From Macrocybe gigantea (taxonomy: Eukaryota > Basidiomycota > Agaricomycetes > Agaricales > Callistosporiaceae): a DNA stretch of 64,000 bases. The notes beneath the pieces were generated by a model. That model saw only the letters and a list, made by a program, of their open reading frames with translations, did not search any database and was not told the origin of the DNA. Both the position numbers and the translations under genes were made by a program. Location of the stretch: contig SJRY01000136.1 of NCBI GenBank assembly GCA_011319805.1, forward strand, positions 310,001-374,000, given 5' to 3'. This document shows positions 23,162-35,843 of this stretch, one piece after another; positions within the stretch are counted from its first letter, which is position 1; the number at the start of each line of letters is the position of its first letter.

Positions 23162-24847
23162 AGGGTGTGCCGCGGCCAAATTCCGAGTTGCGTCGGGTAG
23201 AACACTGTTCATCGTGTACCCGCTTCGTCCCATTCTCCATAGAATTTTCCCAAACTTTTCTTTCCCTTTCTCTCCTACCTCCTCCCATCCCCTTCCGTTT
23301 GCCCCGGAAATCCGCCCTTTCTTTCGTCAAAAAAAATCTTCGTTTAACCTAGTCTGTCATTACTGCGTCTGTCTGCATCCAAAAAAGTTTTGCTTTTGCT
23401 TCAACCGTCTGAGTGATTTGAATCGAGAATGTCAACGTGATCAAAAGGAGAAACGTACCCGAATTGGTCGATGTATGGCAACTTCAGTGGTCGAGGTTCT
23501 CGAAGAGAAGGTGCCGACGTCGACGCAGTGATATTTCCGAATTTGTAATTGAGCCTGTTGATCTGCCATTAGCCCACTTCCGAGGAGGTGAAGTGCAAAA
23601 TAATGCACACCATGTTGAAAGCAAAAACCGCGACCTTTGAAATTGAGCAGATTGGCGCTGATCTCTTCGGCGATCAGATGATCGCTCACCCCCCACTGTA
23701 TCGACAATCCAAGCATCGCTGCATCGAGCAACCTCAGCAGGGATGGTTGGGGGTGGTAAAGTGCGATCTTGGTGGTTCCAAAAGCTTTACGCAAGTCGAC
23801 GGCAATTCCCAGTCACCTGGGGTGTATCACGCACGCAGTACGCTTAATCACGTTATTCTCGTTTCAGCCAGTCGAATAACAGGGAGAAGAAGAAAGGCAC
23901 CAACAGGACTTCCTGGCATGCCTTGCACCTGAGATATGGGCCATAGTGAACGACGCGAATGGTCGTGGATGCTGTCATGCAATGACGGATGCATTTGCCT
24001 TGGTGATCGTCAAATGTCGTGACATGCGCAGTAGACTCTCTTGGCATTGCGTTCTGGGTGCATGTACTCAAGCTCTTTGAAGCCGAAGTTCGTTAGCACC
24101 TCACCGCTCGAAGATTAGTAGGCTGAGGCCTGTTGGATCAAGCCAACGAGGCTGCTATGAAACGTGTAGGCGGACGCAAAAGGTACGGTTCACCCCTCAA
24201 CGCCATGCAAGTCCTCAGGCCCCGCCCCAGTGACGCGCTGCATCCACAGCTTGTGCGTCCGCCACATTCCAAGTCCATCACCTTTCTGCAAGCATTCCTC
24301 GTTCGACACCGGCCCGGCTTTTACTCAAGGAAAAGAAGGAAGAGGAGTATGTAGAGAGTAGGCTTTACTGCAGCATTTTATATGCACACGAAGGATTGTT
24401 CGAGTCATGGTCATAGACTCCGTTGCGAATCTTTCCCGGTAGCGTTCGCATGAGAGGAAATCGTACTTACTATTCTGGATGGCGCCGACGGAAAATGGCT
24501 AATGAGCGGACAGATACTGATCGTAAAGCGAACGACTCGAAACAAGGAAACAACAGGCCGCCGTGAGCAACACTAAAAGTTGCCATCAGTCGCTAGCATG
24601 ACACGCAGACCAGGCCGGAAAAAGCAACACACCGACGGCCGTCTCTCACCGCACGAGACTGGCTTCCCTGCCACGAGCGACAGCAAGGCAAGTTGCATCG
24701 GAGAGAAAAGGAATGGAAGACATTTATCAGGGCAACGCGTATAATTTGTGGTTGCTTGATGTTTTAGTGACAGTTGAAATGCACTTTGGCTTGGTGACGT
24801 CTGCGAGAAATAATCACCGCCTCTCCAACTTCTACCACGGCCTGCTC
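23162..24847. other. Intergenic stretch, about 1.7 kb
   Basis: Pyrimidine-rich 3' flank of the repeat-peptide gene followed by sequence with only short frames. I see no supported gene. Confidence 0.4.
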
Positions 24848-26674
24848 ATGGCCCCTCCAACCTCCATCCCCTTTCCTCTCCTCGCCGCTTCTCTCCTCGT
24901 CCTCGTACCCGCCCGCGCAGCAGCCTATTCATGGCACTTTCAAGCTCCTCCGCAGCAATGCGCCAACCTTTCCATATCCATCGACTCGGGCAGCAGCGGT
25001 CGCTCACCCTATCGCGTCCTCATCATCCCCTTCGGACCCACCCCGCTCAAAAACAGCATCGAAGCACGGCGCATCCTCGACGTCCCTTTTTCCGACAACG
25101 CCAACTCGGTCAGCTTTCAGCTCAAGTATCCCGCAAACTCCCAGTTTGTCACCGTGGTATGTTTTGCTTCTTGGACCTCCTTGTTATCTATGCGCTGTGC
25201 ATATGCATGTGTGCGGCGGACATCGCATCGCTGCGCCCGTAGCCACCGACGTCGCCATAGCCACTCCCCGCCCTCCCCGCCCTCCCTCCCATATGAAAAG
25301 CTTCCGAATCCGCAGCACCCGCATGTCCTGACGACCACTTTCCCCCCTTTTTCAAGGTCAGCGATGCCTCTGGCTTCGGTTCGGGCGGGACGAGCGTCGC
25401 CGCCTTGGTCACAGAGTCCTCCGACTCGTCCTGCTTCGATGGCAACACCAACGTCCAACCTGATTTTTTCTTCAATATCGACCCCCCGAATCAGCTTGTC
25501 CAGTGCCAGCCCATGCGAATATGGTGGGATAAGTCCACCGTGAAAGGGTGAGCGTCCGTGTTATCTCGGCTTTCTCGAACCCCGACGTCATCTTTGCCGT
25601 CATCACCCTGAGTTCTTCCCTTGTCACACGCCCTCCATTGAATTGGCTCGCTCATCCTCGCTTCTTTTTCTTTTCCTCTTCGCTTTCGTTCCTCGCCTTT
25701 CACAGGACCCCCCAGTTCCTCGGCGTCATCCCCGGTGGTCAGTCTTTCTCCATCCCCCAGTCAAGCATCACCGATGTCCAAGGGCTCGGAACTGGTTTTT
25801 CGTGGACACCCTCCCTCCGTGGTGGAACAACTCTTCTCCTCGTCGGCGGTGATGACCGTGGCAACGGCGACGCCGGTAGTGTCCTCAACACCGTCAGCAA
25901 TGGCCTCAATAACAATGTCACCTGTCTGAGCGACGCCAGCCCAAGCTCCACACCTGGCAGTCCGGCGGGCGGGAGCTATCCCACCAGCTCGAGCGGGAGC
26001 AGTAGTGGTGGCGGCGGCTCCAGGTACGTATCGTTATTCAAACTTTCCTTCCGTCAGCCCCATGCTGATCAAAATCTTGCAATAGCAACAAGACAGGCGC
26101 GATAGTGGGTGGCGTCATTGGTGGCATCGCGCTCCTCCTTGCGGTCCTCCTTGCGCTTTTTTTCCTCCGCCGGCGGAACCAGCAGGCCCAAAAGCGCCGC
26201 ACGAAGGAACGCCCGATGGACCTTCTCAACGCCGAGGAAGACGATTCCGACGAGGGCGGCCCCCATTCGCCCACAACCGCGTCCGGCCAGACGCGGCGAC
26301 AGTCACGCAACGAATTGCCCGAGTACTATCAACCCCAGCCGTACACCATCCCCGCGCCGACGCTCTCCGCCTACTCGCAGGACGGTCACACGACGGAAGG
26401 CGGGCGGCCTATCTCGGGGAACTACACTGTCACGAGCCGGTCGGACACGCCGGACCTTCTTAGCCCCGGAGGGACGGGCAGCGGCGCAGGGCAGACGGCC
26501 GGCAGCGCCAGCGGGACGAGCGCGACGGGACGCAAAGGCCCCATGCGCCAGATGCGCACTGTGAACGTGATACAGCATGATGATGCAGGGACGAGCTTGG
26601 CTGTGGGCGGAGAGGGTGAGGACGTCGAGACTGTCGAGCTCCCACCCGCATACACCAACATTCGGCGCGATTGA
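24848..26674 (+). CDS. Secreted/single-pass membrane protein with Ser/Gly-rich stalk
   Basis: Exons are 24848-25156, 25357-25547, 25706-26023 and 26086-26674, all in phase, about 468 residues. The N-terminal signal peptide ends ARAAA. A roughly 230-residue ectodomain has QCANLSISIDS, PYRVLIIPFGPTPL, SDASGFGSGGTS, DSSCFDGNTNVQPDFFF and PFQLxGVIPGGQSFSI-type blocks. A Ser/Gly stalk precedes a single transmembrane helix, GAIVGGVIGGIALLLAVLLALFFLRRR. The cytoplasmic tail ends in VELPPAYTNIRRD. This layout (ectodomain, SSSGG stalk, TM, VELPPAY tail) is common in agaricomycetes and resembles wall-sensor or Mid2/EGFR-juxtamembrane-like proteins, but no function is established. The start is chosen for the signal peptide; an in-frame ATG at 24713 would bury it. 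Confidence 0.8.
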
Positions 26675-29600
26675 GCTAACATCTTTCCCCTTTCTTTTCG
26701 TTCTGTGAAAAATTTTCTCTTTACTCCTTTTTATTTTGACGATATGATATTCACCTTCTTCACGCATATTCACGATGATGATCGAGATATATCCACCTAT
26801 CCCCCGTACCTCTTTTCTTTTCTCTTTTCGGTCTCTTTCTCCGCTCTTCGGCATGGACGAATACCCCCCTCCGTTTAGCATACCGTATCGCAACCATACA
26901 TACGCATCACGTATTTGCTCTTTTCTTTTCTTCTACTTATTTGTGCCAGGAGAGAAACCCAAAAACATGTAGTTATGATTCTCTCTGTTGTGGACGTTAA
27001 TGCTACGATAGGCGAACTTTCTCTGTGCGTGAACATCGCCTGATTTCTGCGAGACCGGACGAAAACGCGACGCGTCAGACACTTGAGAAACTGGACGGCA
27101 TAGGAATAAATTAAAGAAAAAAAGAGAGAGGAAGAGATGAGATGGCCAAGTCACGCTCATGGATGTACATGACGAGCCAGACACCTTTTTTGTTGTTTTT
27201 TTTTGTTCGCAAGCCAGATCATTAGTGTCCGACCTCTCTTTCTAGGGCCAGCCAATGAACATTGTCAGGTAGCTTAGCGGTATGGACTGTCTGAGAAATT
27301 TCTGTTCCAAAATCAAAGAACGGCGTTGTGCAGTACAGCGGGAGACTGACGTTTGTGCGGGCTTAAGGGAATAAGACATAGGAGCTTCACAAGCATCTTC
27401 GTCCGTATTATCCATCTAGCCCGACCAATTTTTGCATTGTCTTGAAGTACCGCATTGATCAGAGCGGAACGGCGTCGTCGGATTAACCGCTTACCTCAAA
27501 CGCTTGGGTGCATCGCAAGCTGAGGGTGCAAGGAGATGAAAAGTTGAGAACTTTGCTCCATTGGGATCGTAACGAACTAAATCCAGAAAACTCTCACGCT
27601 TCTTGGTTCCACCAGCGACACCGTACAGCGCAGACCGGTGATGCAACGGCAGGGTAAATTCCATATCGTCGCAGTCGAGTAGAATGTTGACCCAAAGTCT
27701 CCGAGTGGTTCATCATAGGTTGAAAAAAGGTCCATGCACCGTACACGTTGCCAAGGCCTGGCTCCCTGACGGCATGACTTGCCTCTTCTTCATGGACCAC
27801 CAGTGACCCGCCCGCCCTCGGGCCGATTCATTTGCTGAACAGTGCACTGTGGCGGCTGTGGTTCAATTTCAAAGTTTCTTGGGACAAGGGTGTCTCTTGG
27901 CTTCGCCACAACTAATATACCCCGATTCGGCGTCGCCGTTGAGGAGTCCAAGGACTAGGCTATGAGCCATCATGGTCTCGCTAGAATGGACTGAGGATAA
28001 GGTACGTAATAACAATTCGCTAACGACTTCGGGCCAAATGCAAGCACCGAGCAAATGGCGGAGAAAATGTAGTACGGCACGCCCACAGGACGCCGTCTGC
28101 AGCCTTTGAGAGTACGGCCTGCCTGCACAAATGGTATCCCACCACCACCTCGCCTTGGATCCTCAGTTGGCCAGTCGTAAAGCTGTATACACGCTTTATG
28201 CCCTGCCCTGCCCTGCGTCCAAAATCTGCTCAAGTTGTCTGGTTCTTTTCGGCATGACCTGTCTTATCAAGGATTCGGCCGTGCCTTTGAAGTTCGAACC
28301 AGCCAAAACATGCGATCGCCTCCACGTCACTCTTTGTTATTATTTCCGTACTTTGCTTTCGGCATTCCCTTCAACCCCTCAAAGACCGCGGACATCGGTG
28401 AGGACGCGTCACTATACAGCGGATTTCGAGATCATACTGCCCTCGTGTGTTCTTTTCTCCCCTATTGAGAATACGTGGAGCTTCATCGGGCGACAAAAGG
28501 GGTGCTGCAGCTGGAACACACTTCTTAGAAAAACATAGTGTCACCTTTTTTTCACCCTGATCTTGGTATATCTTTACAACATTGCCGCCCACAAAACAAC
28601 ATATTTGGTGACTTCACGCTTGCACCGAGGTCTTTGTCAATCGCGCCGCGATCTAGCATAGTAGTCTCGCATCGCATTGGTACAGGAGACGCTTGGACTG
28701 CGGCATACGAGATTGCGGGACAACGCCATGAAGTGGAAGCTGCAGAAGATTAATCGGCAAAGAATTTTGTGAAGGGCAAAAACTTTGTTCTCCAGACCAT
28801 AGCTCTCACGGAATAATGTCAAGCAGGAAGAGGTAACGAGGACCATGTTAAGGGTCTGCGAAACACTGAAATGAGAATACGTCTTGCTGACTCCTTCGTC
28901 AAGGCACCAATAGGCCAGCCACCTTCACTTGCTTTGCGACATTTATAAGCCATCACAACGGAAACTTGGAACGATAGTCATTGTCACCAGCTTTCACTGC
29001 CCCGAAAGTTCTAGGGAGAAACATGACGTTGTCCAGGTTTTGACTCATGAAGCGAAGACGGCCACCAAGTCATTCTTTTTCGGGAAAGGGAAGAATGAAA
29101 ACACTTGGTTGCAAATGTCCAGGATGGTCATTTCAGTCGTAAGAAAGTCCCCGATATGCCATAAAGCCTCGCGTTCGTGTGGTTGTGCCAAATCTCGTGA
29201 TGTCATGATCAACACAGGCGGAGGAGCGCATGCAATCCGTGAACGTCGCGATTTGTGCTTGATATTGTTTCCGTTCGACGTGGTCTTCCTTATGAATACT
29301 TTCATGGCGTATACTGATCACTTCCGCCACACCGAATTCACGTTGTTCCAATGCATCTCACACGAGAGCTCGATCAAGATTTTGTCGAGGCTTAATATGC
29401 CTCTAGTCGTCGACTGAAAGGATTGCACGAGGACCTATGTAATGCAAGACTGTTTTCGGTTACGTATGATTGTCGATTTGGGTATCGTCCATTTTTTTCT
29501 TATTTTTTTTTATCGTTTCTCATTTGAGAAAGCCTATCCGTATTTGTGAAGTGCGATGCTTATCCCCTTCACTAGCATCAGCGGACTATGACCATGGGCG

Positions 29601-30599
29601 TTGACAGAGTATGAGAAAGTTGTGCTGTTTGCCAGAGATGGCCATCATAGATGCAAAGATTTTTCGCCTTTTGAAGGCAAAAAACCAGCAATACATTTCC
29701 AAATGGGCGTCCATCAAGGGCCAAGCCTGTCAAATTCATATAACGCCGCTGCGGTGCACAGTCAAGCTTCCAGCAAGCGGCCTAGGGTTTCCGTCGATCA
29801 TATTCGAGATCGCGTTCCTAAATATCCACCATCCAGGTCAGGTGGAGTACGCATAGGGTACGCATGATACACGTATGCGTAGAAAAAATTCCTATAAATG
29901 GGCAGTGCCTGATCCTCGTTTTGGTTGGAGCTCGAGTCAAAGGTATACAACAGCATTGGAATATGGGCGACATTACACAGTTGGGCCTTCATCCCCTGCT
30001 CGTGAAACGCGCGAGAGTGACTTGAAGTGCGATCTGATAGCTTACAGCTTACCCCCAAAGGTCAAAGCTCGAGAGAATAGTGATCATTGTATACAGGGTA
30101 CTACGCGCCTTCCGAAAACCGCGCATCCCGACTGATGGGTCTAAAGGTGGTCTAAAACTGGAATATGATCGGCAGTTGTTTGCCTCCGACGCGGAATCAA
30201 ACGAATCAAACTCCGTCGACGGAGGTTACGCATGTACGACTTCCGAAATCAACACAGCCAAATGCAGACCAAGCCACAAAAAAAAAAATTCGCGAAGCCG
30301 GGAAGAAAGCAAAGACAAGTACAATGTACAGTACATGTTGATCAGTGATGGTGATTGTACAGATGCCTGGATGTGTGTACGTGTATTCGTAGCGGGGCGG
30401 TGCGATGCTAGATTGGTGGATTAGATGAAACATCATACCGTAGAAAAGTCAATGTGAATACAGGTACAAGTGGAAGAGTGAGGATTGGTGGTACAAAAGA
30501 GAGCAACTAAAACACAGTTCAGAGATGAGGAATGGAGGAATGGAGGCAGGTATCATCAGAAGTAGGTATCGTGAAAAGTTTGTGAAAGTCCTAGGCGAG
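26675..30599. other. Gene-poor stretch, about 3.9 kb
   Basis: No gene could be supported. The longest frame is 28929-29417 (plus, 162 codons), with no signal peptide or motif; the opposite strand is also open over part of it. Minus-strand frames at 27594-27800 and 27869-28233 lack recognisable sequence. A 14-base perfect palindrome CTCCGTCGACGGAG lies at 30211-30224. It may include untranslated ends or decayed genes. Confidence 0.4.
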
Positions 30600-32861
30600 T
30601 CAGATGGCTGAGAATGCTTCCTGGATCTTCGTGAGTTGATATCCTTCATTGAAGAATCAAAATAATTTAGTCCAACGTATTTCGAGTAAAGACTAGTGAC
30701 ATCCACTCACTCATAAATGAGCTTTCTTCAGAGAAAAGGCTCAATGCCGTCATCCCAGCCCTCAAATGCTCCATTAATTCTTCTTCACCTAGATTAGGTG
30801 CCGTCGTGGGCCACACGCCCTGAGGAGAACGAACCCTCGAAATTTCGTCGATGAATACATGACATGCGATCATCCAAAGAGTCTGAGGGGATCTGAGCTT
30901 CTTTCAGACAACAAAGTTATGAGTGACACTCACCCCCATTATTGGATTTAAATGCCCCAAGTCGCGAAGATTAAGGCCGCCAAACGACATCATGTTCTGA
31001 GCGGCCGTCAAACAGTAATGTTTTGAGGCAGAGTCTGCATATGAAAAAATGCTGTGAAGCTTGATAGTTGCTGCATCGGCGAGGGCATGTGCTAGAAGGA
31101 TCGATCGCGTGGTTGGTTCCTTGGAATCCAGATTAGAGTATGCTGGTAAGCTCGATCGGAATGTATCGATTAAACGATTAATAGATTGGAATGTGGCAGC
31201 GAAAGCTTGAAATTCTCGGGGCTGTAGTTCTGTCAAAGCTGTATCAGCATTTCTTCGCCCATATGACTACATGCGAGGCATACCAGGTGTCCATTGACCT
31301 GACAAATGTGTCGCTCGATGAAATAAAACGGAAGCTTTGACTACCAAAGCGGTAAGAGAATGCCCATGGTGGCCATGGAGATCACTGTTGACATTAGTGA
31401 GGAAGTTCCTAATAGTGAAGCTTCCTCGAATGTCAACGAGGAGCAAGCCCTATTTCTTTGTCAAAGATAATGTCTCACAAGGTTTCGGAAGGCGTACCTC
31501 TGCATATTCATTCACATCGAGCGGCCAAGGTGTATCAACCTGCATCCCAGGAGCTTCCAACGTCCCACATACGTTCGCCGGATCCAACGCCACGGATATG
31601 AGCTTGTGCAGCATCAGCGTGGCCCAAAAGCTATTTATCCGCTCGCCTTCTTCAATGATATCCTGCGGCGGTGCCAATGAAATCGGGTGTCCGATGAAAG
31701 ACCAATAGTCGAAGGTGGATAGTAAGCTGTCGATCGAATTTTGTGAAAGCCACAGCCGAGAGCGATAGAAACTGCAGAGGCTGTGTGTAGCTTGGCTTCG
31801 AGAAAGCGACCAGTACGAAAAAAATAATAGGCGAGCAGAACCTCCGCCTGTAACGTGTGCAAGGCACTGCTGGGATGAGGCCCTAGGATGCCTGTGGCTG
31901 TATGTTGCAAAGCGCGTGTCAAGAACACATGCTCCTGGGCAAGAAGAGGCTCGGATTGGGATAGATGGACGCCCCAGAGGTATACAGCGCTCAACACGGC
32001 CGCGGAGGGGCGAGAGTGGTGACCGAAGGAAAGATGAAGGAGAGCAGAGTTGCGAAATCGATCGATATTGAGAAAAAAGCCGAATTCTGCCGCATGCGGT
32101 AGAAAGTTGCTCAAGCTGAGCAATTGTGAGACGAATCGGGACTAAAGAATGCCAAGCCGAAGGACGCACATATTTTGTATTGTTAGATACGGGGGTTCCT
32201 GGATAGAGTTAGTTCCGTTCCATTCAGGCACGATGGACGCTTGTGCTTACCTCCGTGCCCAAAAAAGGCGAACCGGTGTACTGGCGATTCGGTGACGTGG
32301 ACGATCCACTTGACCCTGTTGACTCAGTTCTTCCCTCCAGTGCGGAGAACGTAGTCCATTGCCTACCAGAAGGAAGACTCGACGTTGTGGAGGTCGGGGA
32401 AAATGGGGACGAAGGATTAAACGGGCTTCTCTCGGGAATCAGCAGCGAAGGTGATTTTGAGAACAGCTGAGGAGCGAGGTGATTCATTTCCGGAAAGGAA
32501 CGGTATGGGTCATGGAGGGTTACAGAGGGGGTGGTTTCTTCAGGATGTTCAAGTTCATGAAGTCGAGCTTCCAACCGAGCAACGGTTTCCTCCAAGACTT
32601 TCGTCCGAGATCGTCCTGGTCCGTCTGTGTATTCGCATTCGTCGTCCTTTGGGTGTTTGCGGCAAGGTCCACAGATAGGCTTGACACCATCGCATTTCTG
32701 TGTAGCAGCATTAGTATGCCAGTACGACCGTCAGTGAGATGACGACTTAACGATTTTGAGAAACCTTTGAAAGAGTATTAAAGACGGGCAAGAAGGTAAG
32801 ATACCAGGTAGACTCACCTGCAATTCATGCATGCCCTTCCTCTCTTCAGCGGCTTCGCCAT
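30600..32861 (-). CDS. Zn2Cys6 fungal transcription factor
   Basis: DNA-binding regulator. Exon 1 (32818-32861) reads MAKPLKRGRACMNCR. A 13-nt exon (32752-32764) adds FLKI. Exon 3 (32251-32697) continues KCDGVKPICGPCRKHPKDDECEY, completing C-x2-C-x6-C-x6-C-x2-C-x8-C. A coiled-coil linker (KVLEETVARLEARLHELEHP) and a Ser/Pro-rich segment follow. The fungal TF middle homology region has ILSNFLPHAAEFGFFLNIDRF, AVLSAVYLWGVHLSQ, LQAEVLLAYYFFRTGRFLEA, ALGCGFHKIRS, IIEEGERINSFWATLML, QVDTPWPLDVNEYAE and LNLRDLGHLNPIMG. The C-terminus is IQEAFSAI. Between FHKIRS and DSLLSTF (near 31729-31738) the frame moves by one base with no room for an intron. The target pathway cannot be inferred. Confidence 0.85.
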
Positions 32862-35843
32862 CGCTCTCGCCGCCGCTGTCTTCTTGGGTGTTTCGGCGAT
32901 CATCGACAAAGGGCTCGAGATGCCAGGCGCTTAACGGAACGGAGACGGGTTTTCGGACGATGATGAGTGGCATCTTTTATACGAGCTCCGAGGGCGCAGC
33001 TAAAAAGGTTCATAGATCGGATGAATTTTGGTAAGCCTTGCTCCAGTTGCACAAAAGATTGGTTCCGGAAGGGCAAAAAGAAAAAAATCGTTGAGGGGCG
33101 GTGCGACGCGGCAACTTTCGAGCCGGTTTCAATTAAAATAAACAATGCACAATAACATCAAACCTTCCTCAGTACCATCGGCGATATGCAAAAGGCTCTT
33201 CTGTCCGCTCCATAGAGTCCCGTTTTATTTTTTTGTTGCCTCTTCATATATCTCTCGAGGATGACTAACTGCTTCTACTAGTGCTGACAAAGTCGATTTC
33301 AGTGCACTGTTTCTCACCGCGGCATCGAACCCCAAGCCCAGCTTCATATCGGTCACGGAACTCCTCCCTATGCGAGTAAACTACTCTCAGGGCTATGCAC
33401 AATGTCGCCCAACGGCTGTCTGTTGTGACTCAGAATTTAGTCGCCTATCTCACCCCGATCGTATATCGTCTGAAAAGTACCTCTTACGTGGGAAGGCACA
33501 AAGCGGAGTGAAAGGCTGCGGCGTCTGCTTTCTGGAATTTCCAAAGCGTTTATGTTTTCTTCAGAAACAGCGAAAGATGGACAGCTGGGCCCCTAATCTG
33601 GACATATCTGGATCTATGTCTGACTTCAGACCCATGACATTCCAGGCCTTCCGTTGAGACCCAGTCCATGGACATTGTTGCAGGTGAACGTCCTTCCTTG
33701 GATGAACAATGAATGTGTGACCGAATTTTAGCAGGTAATGTATCCATTGTTGTGCGCCTCAATCGCCTAAATTGTTCATTGTGGAGAAAAATCAGGCCGT
33801 GGTGTGCCAGAGCCTTATGCAATTGCGATGAGCCGCACCGCCCAAGTTTGCACATCTGCATCGCATACTGTATTTATACAGGTGTTCTACAAGTGGCCTC
33901 GTGGTGTGTGTTTTTTTTTATGCCATGGCTCGGCCGCTTCGCCTCGTGGCCTCGGTATGCCGGCACACGTTTTCGTCCTCGAGGTCCTAGGGACAGTCCA
34001 CGGAATTGCCCTCACCGCGCATGTGCACAATCGTTCCGATATGCTTCTGCTCCGCTCCAGTCAGGCTCCCATCGCTTTCTTTCAAGGGCAGAAACTGGCT
34101 CGGGCCAGCTGTACTTCCGGTGGATCCAGTTGAAATTTAACCCTTTGGCCGCGACTCTGCGATGTTTAATCTTTTGGGACGCCATCATTGGGCTTAGGGG
34201 TCGCGCATTACAGAATGTGCTAAAATGAAAACTTCCGCGTTGCTAATTTCTCCTCTAGGAATTAGATCGATTGCATTTCCTTGACGCATGGAAGAAAAAA
34301 AATACATAACGCGGCTGTTTCCGAACGATTCGAGCTCATTCATGAGCGTTCTATTGTCCCTCGTTCCGGGTATCATGCTGATGCAACGGAAATGATTCCA
34401 CCCGACTCTATGAGCCCCGGTAAATCTCTCAACTTTCTCTTCTTCCGTCAACATGTGATTTTGTAAGGCTTTCTACTACGTTTAATTTCGCTTTCAAACC
34501 CCAGCTCTCAACAGCATCCGGGTTAAAATCAGCCCTTCTGAGGGAGAATGATGATCAGGCTACAAGCAAGTCCTTGTTCACGATTTCATATCAGTCTCTG
34601 ATATCTTCCGATGTTTTGTTTTTCATTTCGTTCTTTCCTGGTGGGGCTGATCGGCTGACTTGCCGCATAGGATTTAATGCGTCGCGCAGTGCACTTCTTC
34701 CAGCCCCCCTTCCTGCGCGAAGTTTCTATCTGACATAAAGCTAATGCCTTTTCACAACTTCATCCTTTGCCATATCTCCCTCGCATACGTGATTCAAGCT
34801 AGGGTTCCAGGTATGACGACTTAATACTTCAGTGGAAAAATATCCTCCTTCATTAATGAAATATTCCTCTTTTTCGGGAAAACACAAATGACACTTATTC
34901 TTCACTTCATCGCTTCTATTTATGCTTGACCTTATGGTCAGTTGCAGGTAGTACCCGGTTTATAATTACCAATGTACATAGCACGTTCGCACCAACGTCT
35001 GACCATGAACGGTCCTTGGCGATCCGTTCACACGAAACCAAGACTTCATCACAAAGCGCAATCTGAATTTTTAATTCACGCTCGCACTGACATGTTGCAA
35101 CGGATTGTGACCTTCACTGATACAAAGCGCCAAGGAATGACGAATTTGGCACATAATGCTGTGCTTGATAGGGAGTGGCGCTCGTTGACGTTTTTTTTCC
35201 GAGCAAGGAAACCTTGCCTTCGAGGCCCCTCGCCGCAGTGATATTAAATCTCGGCACTAACGAGAGTGATTGATTCTCTTCGCGAGCTTATGGACTGGAT
35301 CAACAGGGGTGCACATATCTTTACGCCACTCTTGTCGTCTCTTCTACTATAGCGAATGAACATGCTCTTCTCTAACATTCTAGTATGACATATCGAAGAA
35401 ACTGCTGCGTCAAGTTTAAAGTTGATATGATGAAACACGTGATCTGCTATCACGTTCTTGGGGCAAAAACTAACATCATTCACGTTTCTATGGTATTCTT
35501 GAGTCGTACAGAATGTCTTCCACGATTATTGATGAAACAATACCTGTACAGTATTAGCACAGTGATGCTATCATGTGGAGGCAAATACGACAAAAACGAA
35601 TGTAAACTAATAGTGATGAGGGGCTGCAATGCACACAGAAGAATAATAATAGTGAACCACGACTCCATCTCTCAGTACATACTGTGTATGTGCGGGTGGT
35701 ATAACGTATTGCGCCCGTTATCAAGGTTACTGTACGTCACCTTTGACGTCGTCAAGACACCAAGTGGGGAGCTTGTGAGGACGGCGTCTAGAGTGTTCCA
35801 GACCAAACATCTATGGTTGCAACGGCAGATGAAAGCACATACA
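32862..35843. other. Intergenic stretch, about 3 kb
   Basis: Short frames only. GGCATCGAACC near 33318-33330 resembles a reversed tRNA B box, but no cloverleaf can be built. No gene is supported. Confidence 0.4.

Noticed and set aside
22844..23330. Several long antisense frames over the Lys-His-Arg repeat
   Set aside because: They are shadows of the 9-bp repeat, rich in Ala/Cys/Leu low complexity, with no start context or motif.
27265..27340. A-box-like TAGCTTAGCGG suggesting a tRNA
   Set aside because: No B box follows at the required distance and no cloverleaf folds.
33310..33345. Reverse B-box-like GGCATCGAACC suggesting a tRNA
   Set aside because: The T stem has a mismatch and no acceptor or anticodon arms can be formed at the right distances.
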